Shown here: one piece after another, positions 7,661-17,700 of the stretch
How positions within the stretch are numbered: position 1 is the first letter of the stretch
Layout of the letters: each line of letters begins with the position of its first letter
Source: Methanobacteriota archaeon
GTDB taxonomy: Archaea > Thermoplasmatota > Poseidoniia > Poseidoniales > Thalassarchaeaceae
Assembly: GCA_002725475.1 (NCBI GenBank)
Contig: PBPH01000045.1
Location: forward strand, 1 to 42,950
Direction: 5' to 3'
Length of the DNA: 42,950 bases
The notes under the pieces: model-generated
What the model saw: the letters and a program-made list of their open reading frames with translations, nothing else
What the model was told of the DNA's origin: nothing
Database searches by the model: none
Translations under genes and position numbers: made by a program

Positions 7661-8575
7661 TTAGGCAACACGCTCCGTAACTCGAACATTATCTGCTCGC
7701 ATTGTAATTGGGATGGGGACAGCCGCTTCGAACAGTTCAACTGTAACTTCTTCCTTTCCTTCAGAAACGGCAGTCACACGTGCTCTATTGCCCTTGAAAT
7801 GACCAACTCTAATTTCTACAATACTTCCTACTTCAATTCCTGCTGTAGCAGATTTTGGCTCGAGATAATTCGAGACAACATGAAATGGTGCTTCCCCCGG
7901 TAAAACCTTGGAACAACCTCGCATGGGCGTAGTAACTCCGCCTGCTCTGCCAATTAATTTCTCAACGTAGTGTTTTGCGCTAGCCTCAACAAAAATGTAA
8001 CCTCGCATCATTTGAGGATGAATCACTGAGAAAACCTCGCCTTGAACATCTTGCAAAGATCCAGTCCCAGATAATCTGGCACGAATTTCGTTTGCTATTT
8101 TTTGCTCTTGACCAATAGTGGTCTTGAGCATGAATAGGAATGCAGAAACGTCACCGTACATTTCCCCTAATTGGGGCACTGCCGCTCTCTCTTGCATGAC
8201 ACTTACATCGTCTGCCCCCTCAACTTCATCCGGGCTGAGTACATTGACAAATCCAGGATCTACCCAAACAGTATCATTATACAGTGATCGAGGAATAACC
8301 TCATTTGTTGTAGTAGTAATTAGAATTGGAGTTACATCATTTAATCTATTACCAAATTCGATACCACGTGGCTCACCCATTCTCACAAATGTAAGTGAAT
8401 CAGTGGGTATTGCGGTTGCTTCTTCAACTCTAGTTAGTACATGATCGACATCATTAGCGTCACCTACTCCATAGACTCCATCCCACATTCCATTGAAATC
8501 ACTCACTTCATCAGAGCGTTTCATCAGAAGCACCTTGTCAGCGTGGCGAATGAATACGATAAACCCATCAGACAT
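7661..8575 (-). CDS. spt5: Transcription elongation factor Spt5 with N-terminal Nudix-like domain
   Basis: 304 residues, about twice the archaeal Spt5 length (~150). Residues ~145-235 are the NGN domain (LFMLKTTIGQEQKIANEI ... HPQMMRGYIFVEA) and ~248-282 the KOW domain (GSIVEIRVGHFKGNRARVTA); together they bind RNA polymerase with Spt4 and aid processivity. Residues ~3-110 look like a Nudix fold: FIVFIRHADKVLLMKRS, then NGMWDGVYGVGD and VEEATAI at the Nudix-box position, later VWVDPGF. Key Nudix-box residues (the Glu after the first Gly and the Arg-Glu pair) are missing, so catalysis is doubtful. The start at 8575 follows GGAGGT at 8587-8582; a longer frame to 8611 would overlap secE and lacks such a site. 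It lies between secE and rpl11 as in other euryarchaea, supporting the Spt5 call. Confidence 0.88.
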   Translation of the reverse strand: MSDGFIVFIRHADKVLLMKRSDEVSDFNGMWDGVYGVGDANDVDHVLTRVEEATAIPTDSLTFVRMGEPRGIEFGNRLNDVTPILITTTTNEVIPRSLYNDTVWVDPGFVNVLSPDEVEGADDVSVMQERAAVPQLGEMYGDVSAFLFMLKTTIGQEQKIANEIRARLSGTGSLQDVQGEVFSVIHPQMMRGYIFVEASAKHYVEKLIGRAGGVTTPMRGCSKVLPGEAPFHVVSNYLEPKSATAGIEVGSIVEIRVGHFKGNRARVTAVSEGKEEVTVELFEAAVPIPITMRADNVRVTERVA

Positions 8576-8600
8576 TTTCAGACCTCCAATAATTAGTATT

Positions 8601-8864
8601 TCAACCGACAAGCCATCCGAAGAATTTTGGTAGTTCAGTATCCATTAACCAGAGCATTACAAATCCGATGAAGCCTAGCACGAACATACCAATTCCACAT
8701 ACCCATACAGTTTGCTTGAATTCAGCCTTAGATGGTTTGCGAGCCATTCTCAAGATACGTGCCCAAGAACCCCTTCCAAAACTTCGAACCCAAGACTCAA
8801 ATTGGTCTTGTCTAGCTTGAACCCTTTCCTCAAAGGACTTGCTGGTTGACTCTGGACTGGACAT
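8601..8864 (-). CDS. secE: Protein translocase subunit SecE/Sec61-gamma
   Basis: 87 residues. An amphipathic, charged N-terminal stretch ends in RILRMARKPSKAEFKQTV, the conserved cytosolic helix of SecE/Sec61-gamma. A single membrane helix follows (VCGIGMFVLGFIGFVMLWLM). It clamps the SecY channel; SecY itself is not in the window. Start ATG at 8864 with GGGGTTC just before it, inside a hairpin-forming leader (8869-8901). It stands between ftsZ and spt5, the standard euryarchaeal order, which supports both neighbours' calls. The N-terminal ~25 residues (SSPESTSKSFEERVQARQ) are an extra polar leader. Confidence 0.93.
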   Translation of the reverse strand: MSSPESTSKSFEERVQARQDQFESWVRSFGRGSWARILRMARKPSKAEFKQTVWVCGIGMFVLGFIGFVMLWLMDTELPKFFGWLVG

Positions 8865-8868
8865 GGCT

Positions 8869-8901
8869 GAACCCCTATAGGGTTCATGCCGACATAGGGG
8901 T
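8869..8901 (-). promoter_or_regulatory. secE leader with two competing inverted repeats over the SD
   Basis: The minus-strand leader contains ACCCCTAT (8901-8894) that can pair perfectly with ATAGGGGT (8878-8871). Within it lies a competing hairpin GAACCCTATAGGGGTTC (8885-8869; six-base stem). Both include the GGGGTT that serves as Shine-Dalgarno four bases before the secE ATG at 8864. Translational control of secE-spt5 is inferred, not shown. Confidence 0.4.
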
Positions 8902-8924
8902 CCTCTTTAACATCAGCGCTCAAT

Positions 8925-10061
8925 TCAATTGATGAATTCTAGACTCCGATTACGCATAGTTTGCATTTGTTGGTGAGCTGTTGCACCAAATATTTGCTGG
9001 CTTTTAACACCAGTCAAAACTAGCAGAACTCGTAACTCATTGCCCATATTTTCGTCTACAGTAGCGCCCCAAATGATTCTAGCGTAAGGATTGATGCGCT
9101 CACGAATTTCCTGGGCGCAACGCTCTGCTTCCCCAAGGGTTAGGGATGGTCCGCCAACGACATTGACCAAAGCTCCGCGAGCATCAGACACATCGATATC
9201 GAGTAATGGGGATGTTAGTGCCTCTATGGTTGCATCAATAGCCCTTTCAGCTCCAGTAGCTTCTCCAAGACCAATCATAGCCATCCCTCCACCATTTAGC
9301 ATCACACTTCGCAAATCTTCGAAGTCGAGATTAACCAGACCTTCTTTTGTAATCATTTCTGTAACGCCAGCAATCGAACGCATTAGTAATTCATCTGCTA
9401 CTCTGAATGCCGCTTCTATTGGCAAATCTCTAACTCCATCTACTTCAAGCAATTTTTCATTTGGCAATACCACTACTGTGTCACAAACTTCCCTTAATCT
9501 TTCAAGACCCCATTCAGCATTTTGCCTACGTAGAGTACCTTCGGAAGCGAATGGGTAAGTAACCACGGCTATAGTAAGGGCTCCAGATGCTTTTGCTAAA
9601 CGAGCCATAACATGTGCAGAGCCTGTTCCTGTTCCACCGCCAAGTCCGGTAGTAACAAACGCCAAATCACAGTCACTCACTATATTTGTTAGAGTTCTTT
9701 CAGATTCATAAGCAGCCTTCTCTCCTTTCTCAGGGTCTCCACCTGCACCCCGGCCACGTGCAGTTCTACCAATGAGTATCTTCTTTTCAATCCTTGAGCG
9801 AAGTAGATGCTGCGCATCCGTATTCACTGCATAACCAGAGATGTGATCACCTTCCAGCAATCCTTCATCCGATAGGCGTTGAACGGTATTGGAACCACAA
9901 CCGCCACATCCGAATACTCTAATTCTTGGTGCAAGACTAGCCAGCAATTCGACCAATTCTTCGTCTCCAGGAACGGTTTCTATACCATCAACAGGTTCCT
10001 GTTCTTCGGATGAAACTTCAGTTTCTTGCAGTTCTAACACACGGTCAATCAAATGGCGCAT
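8925..10061 (-). CDS. ftsZ: Cell division GTPase FtsZ
   Basis: 378 residues. The GTP-binding tubulin signature GGGTGTGS is at 141-148, and the first glycine-rich loop, GCGGCGSNTV, at 51-60. The catalytic T7 loop reads NLDFEDL (244-250), so the GTPase is intact. An acidic N-terminal extension of ~40 residues (LQETEVSSEEQEPVDGIETV) precedes the core, as often in archaeal FtsZ. The C-terminal tail is short (QQMQTMRNRSLEFIN). It polymerises into the division ring at the cell centre. Start ATG at 10061, with GAGGCTGA upstream. It heads the secE-spt5-rpl11 cluster on the minus strand and is divergent from the giant secreted protein gene at 10222; the 160-base gap holds both promoters. Confidence 0.96.
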   Translation of the reverse strand: MRHLIDRVLELQETEVSSEEQEPVDGIETVPGDEELVELLASLAPRIRVFGCGGCGSNTVQRLSDEGLLEGDHISGYAVNTDAQHLLRSRIEKKILIGRTARGRGAGGDPEKGEKAAYESERTLTNIVSDCDLAFVTTGLGGGTGTGSAHVMARLAKASGALTIAVVTYPFASEGTLRRQNAEWGLERLREVCDTVVVLPNEKLLEVDGVRDLPIEAAFRVADELLMRSIAGVTEMITKEGLVNLDFEDLRSVMLNGGGMAMIGLGEATGAERAIDATIEALTSPLLDIDVSDARGALVNVVGGPSLTLGEAERCAQEIRERINPYARIIWGATVDENMGNELRVLLVLTGVKSQQIFGATAHQQMQTMRNRSLEFIN

Positions 10062-10221
10062 GACGTCAGCCTCACTGAAGTACGCTTAACCTTGACGCTG
10101 ACAAAGTGGTCTTGCAAGCATGTTATTAGACATCTTTACAATAACCGAAATCGATAATTACCCTCATTTTCAAGGGGATTTGTACCGAAGTTCAAAGTGG
10201 TAGCGGTGGTCAGCAGTGTTG

Positions 10222-13200
10222 ATGAAGAATCGGGCGGTGTCATTGGTCTTGCTTTTACTCACCTCGACTTTTCTCTCGTTAATTCCATTGGATAGAGAAT
10301 TGAGCGAGTTAGAATTAATTGCGGAAACTGGTGCTAGTCAATGGAATTCTAATGATGAGCCAACCATTCAGAATGGTTGGTTTCCAGAGGTTTGGCAACC
10401 AGCAACAAAAGGCGCAGTATGGGATATAGATTTTAGTCCAGATGGAACAAAACTTGCTGCAGTTGAAATTTCCGACAACCGTCTATTTGTTTGGAATGTA
10501 AGTGACGGGCGAGTTCTACTTTGGATTCATCATTCCGACGCATTAGTTAATGTTGCTTGGCTATCCAATGATTGGGTATTGGTGGGCGATAATGGCATCA
10601 ATTGGTATTCGTATCAAGTTGTTGATGATGGCTCTTCAAAACCGAAAAACTCCACACAGATGAATTCGGGTCAATGGACGGATTCTTTGACAGGAACTTA
10701 TGATGGATGGCTCTGGGGCCTAGATGCTTCAATAATTAATTCAAAAGTTGTTTTCTGTGGTGATATTAATCATTTGAATATGGGCGGTGAAGTAGTAATA
10801 GCGGATATTTCGCACTTCATCGATGGCTCGCCAGCGAATGCACAAAATTTCTTTCCACAATATTGGGTTCCAGACTGCGCACTTTCTACGAATGGAGCTA
10901 CGGTAGCCGCTCTTGGCAGAAACATGACATCAACAGGTGGTAATGTTTCATTTCGAGATGTAGTATATGGCATTGGGTCGAATAACGGTAGTCTTCTTTG
11001 GGAGCGGCATGTAGCGGGCCCTAATTCTACAGCCTGGGCAATTACTTGGGAGCCAGGAGGTGGTAGTTACACAATTGCCTATAATCACCCATCTCCATCC
11101 CAACCCGGTCATTGGGAAGGTGTAGCATCTTCATATGCTGAAAGCGACGGAACTTTGTTTTGGTATTCCCCAATCCCTCAGAATGTTAGTAGTCTTGCGT
11201 GGCTTCCAGATGGTTCTTATCTTACAGTTGGATTATATGATCCTGGTAAAGTTTCCATTATCAATACCGCAGGCCAAGTTCAAACCGACTTTGGTTGGCA
11301 CTCTGTAATTTCAAACAATACTGGACAACCAGAAGATGTCAAAGCAGTAGCGACCGCGACTATATCTTCCTCGACAACCGCCAATCAATTGATTGCTTCA
11401 GCTGGTAAAGATGGTGGAGTGGAAATTTGGAAAGCTGACACCTCTAATTTTGAAATTCTTCCCTACCGTAGATTCGGTCCTAAATTAGTCAGAGAAATTT
11501 CGATATCCCCTAATCAAGACATGATTGCGATTGCTGAGTCATCAGGAACTTTAACAATTCGTTCAGGGACAAATGGTTCAATTCTGTCCCAATGTTTTCA
11601 CCCTGAATTTGGACAAGTAGTTTATTCAATTCCATTTGCAAAATCCGTAGGTTGGCAGCAATTCAACGAAGCATATGTAGGGTTTAGTGATGGCGTGATG
11701 ATGGCATGCAATTTAATGGGTAAATTTGCTTGGTTATTTGATTTAAGACAACATCAGACAGTGGGGGCATTTGGTAGAATTGACATTCATCCTCAATCGC
11801 CATATGCGGCTATATCTTGGTCATCTAACACAACTAACACAAATTTAGACGGACATATTGCAATCATTGACCCCTATTCTGGACAATTTCTCAAGGAATG
11901 GCAGTATGCTGAATCTCATTGGACAGTTTTGTTCAATGCTAACGGAAATTTGCTAGCATCAGCTAGCCAATCAGGGGCAGTTAGGTTTTGGAATACTAGT
12001 GATACTCAACCTCAAAATTGGTTTGACGAAGGATCACCGTATTCTCACAATGGATATGTTGGTGTTACAAGTTGGCTACCCGGTGTTGATATGTTGATAT
12101 CAGCAGGATGGGATAAAGAGATGATAATCTGGGATGTTATGTCTCAAACACAGATGCAATCAACAACTCTGATGCCCGAGCCATTTTCAGTCACCCCACT
12201 AATTGTTGAAGGGGTTATGGCTGTTGGAACTGGCGATGCCTCAACATCTTTACAAGGACAAATCGAATTTTATGATTTACAAAATAATACCCTTTCCAGT
12301 ACTTACGCTATTAATCACATTCCGCGTGGATTAGGTGAATTGTTTTCAGGCGACGCTCTTGCTCTAATGAACCACACGGGAACACTACTAATTTTGAAGA
12401 AAGATGCAGATGGTGATGGCTGGTTGGACTTAGAAGATGATTTCCCGAATGATCCAACACAACACTATGATGGCGATGGCGATGGTTGGGGTGATAATCA
12501 GAATTATCCCAATGGAGATGGTTGTCCTAATACGGTTGGAACGAGTACTCAGGATAGAAACGGATGTCCAGATAGTGATGGTGATGGATACAGTGATCCA
12601 GACTCATCGTGGCTTGCAAGTCCAAATGGTCTAGCAGATGCTTTTCCTAGCAACCCATCACAATGGTGGGACAGTGATGGTGATGGATATGGTGATCAGT
12701 ATTCATTTGAAATCGGAAATGATGGTTTTAGAATAGGAGAAGCCGGTGATGCCTTTCCAAATAATCCCTCTCAATTCCGTGATTTAGATGGTGATGGATG
12801 TGGTGATAACTATACCTATGGTAATGACAATGGTATGAGGATTAACGAAGCGGGCGATGCATTCATCTCAGATGCAACACAGTGCAATGATTTTGATGGT
12901 GATGGATACGGAGATAATTACACATTTGTCATTGGACAAGATGGTCTAAGAATAGAAAATGGAGATGCCTTTCCTACCGACCTTCTTGCATGGTCTGATA
13001 TTGATGGTGATGGTTGCCCAACAAATTCTGCAACAGGATTAACAATTGATTACTACCCAACAGATTCTCAATTTTGCAATGAAGATCTGCCCTTTTCCTT
13101 ACCTGAAAATTTGAATGCAATCATCACGAATTCTGAAAATCTTTGGCATGTACATATGACATGGTTATCTGCAGCAGAAAATACAGATTTGATTAGATTA

Positions 13201-13887
13201 GAAGTAGCTCTCACCGACAACGTATCATTACCAGGGGATTCAGATTATTTTTCAATTCAGGTTTGGACTACGATTACTCAAGTTGATGAAAATATTTCAG
13301 TTGATCCCGTAACAGGAATGAATAAAATTCACGTCCGTCTTACCGCAATTCCTGATGATGGGAGTTCATTGAGCAAAAACTGGTCAGCTATTTGGGTTGA
13401 TGTAAATATTAATGATCCAATTGAGAATACTTCCGAGAACAATAACAATCCAAACATTGACAGTGATGGGGATGGATTGATTGATTCAACAGACAATTGT
13501 CCAAATGACGTAGGGCCAACAGATAATCAGGGCTGTCCAATTATTTACGATGACACGACAAGTAACCAAAACGGTAGTGATGGGAATAAAGATACTGAGG
13601 AAACATCTCCACTTTGGTATATTGCAATTTTAATTGGCATCTGTGCTCTATTAGTTCTAATATTAATGGCAGTTAGGTACAATAGGAGAACTGATGAAAT
13701 TGTAGAAGGAGCATATTCGATGTCTCAATCAAACTCGTTTGCCCCACCATCCGTTCCTCCTTCACCAACGATGCATCCTCCTTGCAAGGCGTGTGGTGGT
13801 TTTGTTCAAGAGGTGATGCACCAGGGCAATCTATGGACATGGTGTCCATCATGCAGTGAATGGCAGGATTTTCTTGGAAAAAAATAA
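10222..13887 (+). CDS. Giant surface protein: WD40-like propeller, TSP3 calcium repeats, TM helix, zinc ribbon
   Basis: 1221 residues. A signal peptide (MKNRAVSLVLLLLTSTFLSL) precedes ~700 residues of WD40-like blades, e.g. AVWDIDFSPDGTKLAAVE, SAGKDGGVEIWKAD and LLASASQSGAVRFWN. From about residue 728 come thrombospondin type 3 repeats, acidic DxDGDGxxD motifs separated by phrases such as DAFPSNPSQWWDSDGDGYGD, which bind Ca2+ in known families. A beta-rich domain, another TSP3 unit (DSDGDGLIDSTDNCPND), then a membrane helix (LWYIAILIGICALLVLILMA) follow. The C-terminus carries CKAC and CPSC pairs, a probable zinc ribbon on the cytosolic side. The ATG at 10222 was chosen because the signal peptide starts there; GTG at 10216 and TTG at 10219 are in frame. 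Function unknown; adhesion or surface sensing is inference. Confidence 0.85.
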   Translation: MKNRAVSLVLLLLTSTFLSLIPLDRELSELELIAETGASQWNSNDEPTIQNGWFPEVWQPATKGAVWDIDFSPDGTKLAAVEISDNRLFVWNVSDGRVLLWIHHSDALVNVAWLSNDWVLVGDNGINWYSYQVVDDGSSKPKNSTQMNSGQWTDSLTGTYDGWLWGLDASIINSKVVFCGDINHLNMGGEVVIADISHFIDGSPANAQNFFPQYWVPDCALSTNGATVAALGRNMTSTGGNVSFRDVVYGIGSNNGSLLWERHVAGPNSTAWAITWEPGGGSYTIAYNHPSPSQPGHWEGVASSYAESDGTLFWYSPIPQNVSSLAWLPDGSYLTVGLYDPGKVSIINTAGQVQTDFGWHSVISNNTGQPEDVKAVATATISSSTTANQLIASAGKDGGVEIWKADTSNFEILPYRRFGPKLVREISISPNQDMIAIAESSGTLTIRSGTNGSILSQCFHPEFGQVVYSIPFAKSVGWQQFNEAYVGFSDGVMMACNLMGKFAWLFDLRQHQTVGAFGRIDIHPQSPYAAISWSSNTTNTNLDGHIAIIDPYSGQFLKEWQYAESHWTVLFNANGNLLASASQSGAVRFWNTSDTQPQNWFDEGSPYSHNGYVGVTSWLPGVDMLISAGWDKEMIIWDVMSQTQMQSTTLMPEPFSVTPLIVEGVMAVGTGDASTSLQGQIEFYDLQNNTLSSTYAINHIPRGLGELFSGDALALMNHTGTLLILKKDADGDGWLDLEDDFPNDPTQHYDGDGDGWGDNQNYPNGDGCPNTVGTSTQDRNGCPDSDGDGYSDPDSSWLASPNGLADAFPSNPSQWWDSDGDGYGDQYSFEIGNDGFRIGEAGDAFPNNPSQFRDLDGDGCGDNYTYGNDNGMRINEAGDAFISDATQCNDFDGDGYGDNYTFVIGQDGLRIENGDAFPTDLLAWSDIDGDGCPTNSATGLTIDYYPTDSQFCNEDLPFSLPENLNAIITNSENLWHVHMTWLSAAENTDLIRLEVALTDNVSLPGDSDYFSIQVWTTITQVDENISVDPVTGMNKIHVRLTAIPDDGSSLSKNWSAIWVDVNINDPIENTSENNNNPNIDSDGDGLIDSTDNCPNDVGPTDNQGCPIIYDDTTSNQNGSDGNKDTEETSPLWYIAILIGICALLVLILMAVRYNRRTDEIVEGAYSMSQSNSFAPPSVPPSPTMHPPCKACGGFVQEVMHQGNLWTWCPSCSEWQDFLGKK

Positions 13888-13896
13888 CTACAATAA

Positions 13897-14700
13897 TTAG
13901 CGACTTGATTGAGAATATTCATGATAGTCTACAGTAGGTTGTAGTGAATCAATAGCAGATTGAAGACGTGCATTGGCAGCTTGTTCTCCACTCTCTATCG
14001 CGGCTTTTTGGGAATTGAGAGAGGCAAGCCTTCTTGCTAGACTTTCGGCGACATTTTTATTTAATCCAGAAGACGGTTGAACCCATCTTTCAAGAGAAGA
14101 AGCAATTCTCTGATAAGAAGTTGTAAGCCCATTATCTGAAATTAGAACAAACTCATTTTGTTCTCGCGAAAGTGGCCCAATAGATTCAAGAGTTTTGTCA
14201 AGTGATTTGGCTACCTTTGTGGCTTTTTTCAAGTTCCCTTTACATTTTTCATATGCCTCTATTGACAACAGATGTGCCTCAATATGACCCGCATTTGCGG
14301 CCCTCGAGAAACATTTGATAGATTTACGTAATTTATTGAATTGAAGAAATACTCTCCCCATTTGTATTTGATCTTGTAATTTCAAAATAGTTTGCTCTTG
14401 TGTAATTGGTAATCCACTTTTTCCTCTAAATCCATCTAACGACCTAACCTCCTTTTTGAGCTTCTTTGTGGCATTTAGGCACTTTTTCCATTTTTGTCGA
14501 ATTTCAAGAATATTGGCATAGTCTCTCAATGCAAGAACCAATAATTCTTGATTTTCCAGAGTTCTATTTTTACTCGACCATTTTGAAAGTAATAAATTTG
14601 TAAGTTCTTCAGCCATTACTTCAGCAATTTCAAGCCTACCATCTGCTACATAATGGCGTAATTGGTTTAGGACTTTGACAGGATCATCCATGCCAAACAT
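13897..14700 (-). CDS. All-helical TPR-like protein of unknown function
   Basis: 267 residues from the ATG at 14700 (TTG at 14712 is in frame). The sequence is Lys/Leu/Ala-rich and helical throughout. Segments such as NQLRHYVADGRLEIAEVMAE, LQDQIQMGRVFLQF, IKCFSRAANAGHIEAHLLS and AYEKCKGNLKKATKVAK have the paired-helix spacing of TPR-like repeats, without perfect consensus. No signal peptide, membrane helix or catalytic motif. It lies downstream of the giant FN3 protein on the same strand and converges on the TSP3 protein. The leader holds a second in-frame ATG with a much better Shine-Dalgarno at 14736, followed by a TAA seven codons later (see finding). Adaptor or scaffold roles are typical for such folds but not shown. 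Confidence 0.65.
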   Translation of the reverse strand: MFGMDDPVKVLNQLRHYVADGRLEIAEVMAEELTNLLLSKWSSKNRTLENQELLVLALRDYANILEIRQKWKKCLNATKKLKKEVRSLDGFRGKSGLPITQEQTILKLQDQIQMGRVFLQFNKLRKSIKCFSRAANAGHIEAHLLSIEAYEKCKGNLKKATKVAKSLDKTLESIGPLSREQNEFVLISDNGLTTSYQRIASSLERWVQPSSGLNKNVAESLARRLASLNSQKAAIESGEQAANARLQSAIDSLQPTVDYHEYSQSSR

Positions 14701-14712
14701 ACTATCCCTCAA

Positions 14713-14736
14713 TTATCCAGACGAGTCATCGTCCAT
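14713..14736 (-). other. Seven-codon ORF (MDDDSSG) in frame with, and just before, the helical gene
   Basis: TGATAGGAGTGATA precedes the ATG at 14736, a near-perfect Shine-Dalgarno at good spacing. The frame reads seven codons, stops at TAA (14715-14713), then continues TTG AGG GAT AGT ATG into the main ORF. It could be a leader peptide for reinitiation or a recent nonsense change in the true N-terminus. Confidence 0.4.
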
Positions 14737-14742
14737 TATCAC

Positions 14743-14760
14743 TCCTATCATTTGATAGGT
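14743..14760 (-). promoter_or_regulatory. Inverted repeat CCTATCA/TGATAGG after the giant FN3 gene
   Basis: Two 7-base arms (14744-14750 and 14753-14759) with a two-base loop. One arm overlaps the strong Shine-Dalgarno of the short ORF at 14736, so the same element may end one unit and modulate the next. Seen directly; role inferred. Confidence 0.3.
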
Positions 14761-14774
14761 TTAGTTGAATGAAA

Positions 14775-17700
14775 TCATTTCTTACGCTTGACAACTTTAC
14801 GCTTAACTGATTTGCCACTCTTTGAAGGTCTTCTTCTCTTCTTTTCCTTCTTTGGTTCATCATCATCATCATCATCATCCCAATCGTCATCATCATCATC
14901 ATCATCATCGAAATCATCATCTTCGACAACTTTCTTCTCTTTCTTTGATTTTCGACGCTTCTTCTTTTGATTATCATCAGAACTGAAAGGGTCATCATCG
15001 CTGTCTAATTGTTTGGTTGCTTTCGGTGCTGCTTCAAGCTCAGCCAGCCCAGCATCGGCAGCGGCGGCACTATCTCCGCCCCCTCCTCCCATGAATTCGA
15101 GCATCCAATCATCTTCCTCGTCGTACTCATCATCATCATCCTTTTTCTTCTTTTTAGAGGGGTCCTGAGCTGCTAGAACACCTAACAATATGGCAAACAG
15201 AAGTAATAGAACATTGAAGGCTGCTACTGCAATGATAATGATATATGGTGGGCTAGTCAAATCTGGAGCAGCTTCTGGTTCAACAGTCTCTTCATCAAAT
15301 GGTTTGGTTCCACTTTCACAGAAAGTCATGCCACTGAGATTTTCATAACAGTGATCAACATAGAATGTGCCAACAAAATTTCTTTCATTTCCAGCAGTAT
15401 CTACGGCATGAATTTCGATTCTGTGATTACCTGGTTCAACGAACGTAGCGGAAGGTTCTTTCATATCGAAAATCAATGTGTTGCTTTCTACATCCATCGG
15501 TGTGACATCATTCACTAATTCCCATTCAGAAGGAATTTCATAGAATTCACGAACATCCACGAGTCTGAATTTAACTTCGACTAGGGCAACATCATCAGTC
15601 ACAACCCCATGAATTCTAACATCATCTCCATACAGGTATTTGCTACTTGATGATGGAGCAAAAAGTTCGATAGTTGGTGCAATAGAGTCTATTGACCAAT
15701 TGCTCCAACTCAATGTTTGAGAATTACCAACATCATCGATTAAGGTTGCTTCCACACACAACTCTGTAGTCTCCATTCCACTAGGAATCGGGAAATCCCA
15801 AATAAAGTGAGTATCAGAACTTAGGAAAGGAGTGGCTCTAGTTATTTCATTTTCAGGAGTAAATGTGCTTCCTTGAATATTGTCATAGTCACAAGTATGT
15901 ACATGAAGTAGTGGGAATTCAGCCAGAGGTTCATTACTGAAAATGCTCAAGCGATAGTCTCCACCTTTTAGAGCTCCATTCGCAACCCCATCTTCACCTT
16001 CAAGACCTATCAAAATTTCAGCACTTGCCCCCGTGGTATCTTCGTGTACTAACCATGTGTTTGAATTGTTTAGTAGAGAATCACGAGAATTGCCCCAATC
16101 ATCAGCAATAATCAATGCATACCAAGTGTATCTGTCGAGGTTTGAAGGGAGATAAATCTCCTGGACTACAGTAGTTTCCGCTGGGTGTGGTTCATAGTTA
16201 TGAATCAAAATTTCCCAACCAGCATCGTCAGAAATATTTCCAGTTTCATTGTCGGCGAATGGAACACCAAGATGTCTCCAAAGAGTATATGTTTCACCTT
16301 CCTCTGCTAGTGAATTGATCCAAGAGAGAATTACCTTATTTTGGCCACCATGTAATATTGGTAGAGCAAGTTGAACAGGTGCAGGTGCAAGTGTGTCTTC
16401 ATTGACTGCCAGTAAGATACAGTTTTGTTGGAATCTAGTGTCTTCAAACGTTGCACCAAGGTGGTTGTATCTTGTGACGGATGTAACGCAGTAGTAAGAA
16501 AGGCGATCTTTGTCTGGAGGAACTGGAACGTTGGCATACTGAACTCCGTCTGGTACCGTAGCAACTAGCGTAGCTTCAAGACTCAAGTTTGAAGACTCTG
16601 AAAGTCTAGTCCAAGCGTGCCAAACATGGTAGGATTCACCTTCAGCACCAACTTGATCAGTCCAAGAAACTCTAGTAACACCTCCACCGAGGTATTCTGC
16701 TTGAACGTTAGTTGGTTCAGCAATCCAGGGATCGAAAGCATTCTCCAATATTGGCCCATCTAATACAGAATTGTCGATCATACTATTGTGATTTCCTCGA
16801 GAATCAGCGATAGTAACAGCGTAGTAAGCATATCCAAGTGTTCCCCTCTCTACTTGGTAATCATATGTTTGAATTCCAGAAGGGACAGAAGCGATGTGTT
16901 CAACATATACATTTGAAGTATTGTTGAATTCAGTCCCGGATCTCCAAATATGATAAATGGCATTTGTCTCAAGAGTATTGTCGGTCCAGGTAATAGTTGT
17001 GTTTCCTGTACCACCTATTGGTTCAGCATTGAAAGTAGCATGAACACCGCCCAATAATAATCCAGGAGCCACATTATCTTCCCTTACAGGCCAGTTTGAA
17101 TCCATTGTATTGACTCCTCCTATGAAGCGAGTGTCTTCGTATCCAAGATAGAGATAAGTTACAGAATAGAAAGCATCTTCATCAGTGTTTGGAGGGACAT
17201 CGTAAGTAAAAGTTGAAACTCCTGCAGAAGCAGTTCCAACTAGAGTCTTAGGCAAGAAAGCCCAATTTTCTCTCGAAGCAGGCATTAGGTGTCGGTAAAT
17301 ATTGGATACATACGCGTTATCTCCAGACTCAAGAATACTGCCAGGTGATAGTTGATTAAGATTAATCCAATCAATTTTTGTTTGGCTAAGATCGGGATAA
17401 TATGTAGCATTGACAGAGAACGGGGCAGTAATGTCATGAGTAAATTCAAAAATTGGCATACCAATTTGCGAAACTCCTAGTTCCATATATGCAATCATGG
17501 TCCATGTACCATTCACTATGTCATGGTAATTAGTAGCAATTCCGTACCAAAATGTACCATTTTGAGATGGAGGCAGATTATATTCAAAGGTGTGGAATTG
17601 TCCAGGGCAACCTGATAATGGACCCACACAGGCAGAAACATTTCCAATGTATGGAACTTCACCATTGGCGATTGTCGTAGCGTTCATCTGCGCATCATGC

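Noticed and set aside
12437..12634. ORF inside the TSP3 region in another frame
   Set aside because: Repetitive Asp codons in frame 1 keep other frames open; no coding evidence.
14788..14970. Plus-strand poly-Ser ORF opposite the Asp/Lys tail
   Set aside because: It is the antisense of the TCA tracts; no start signal or family match.
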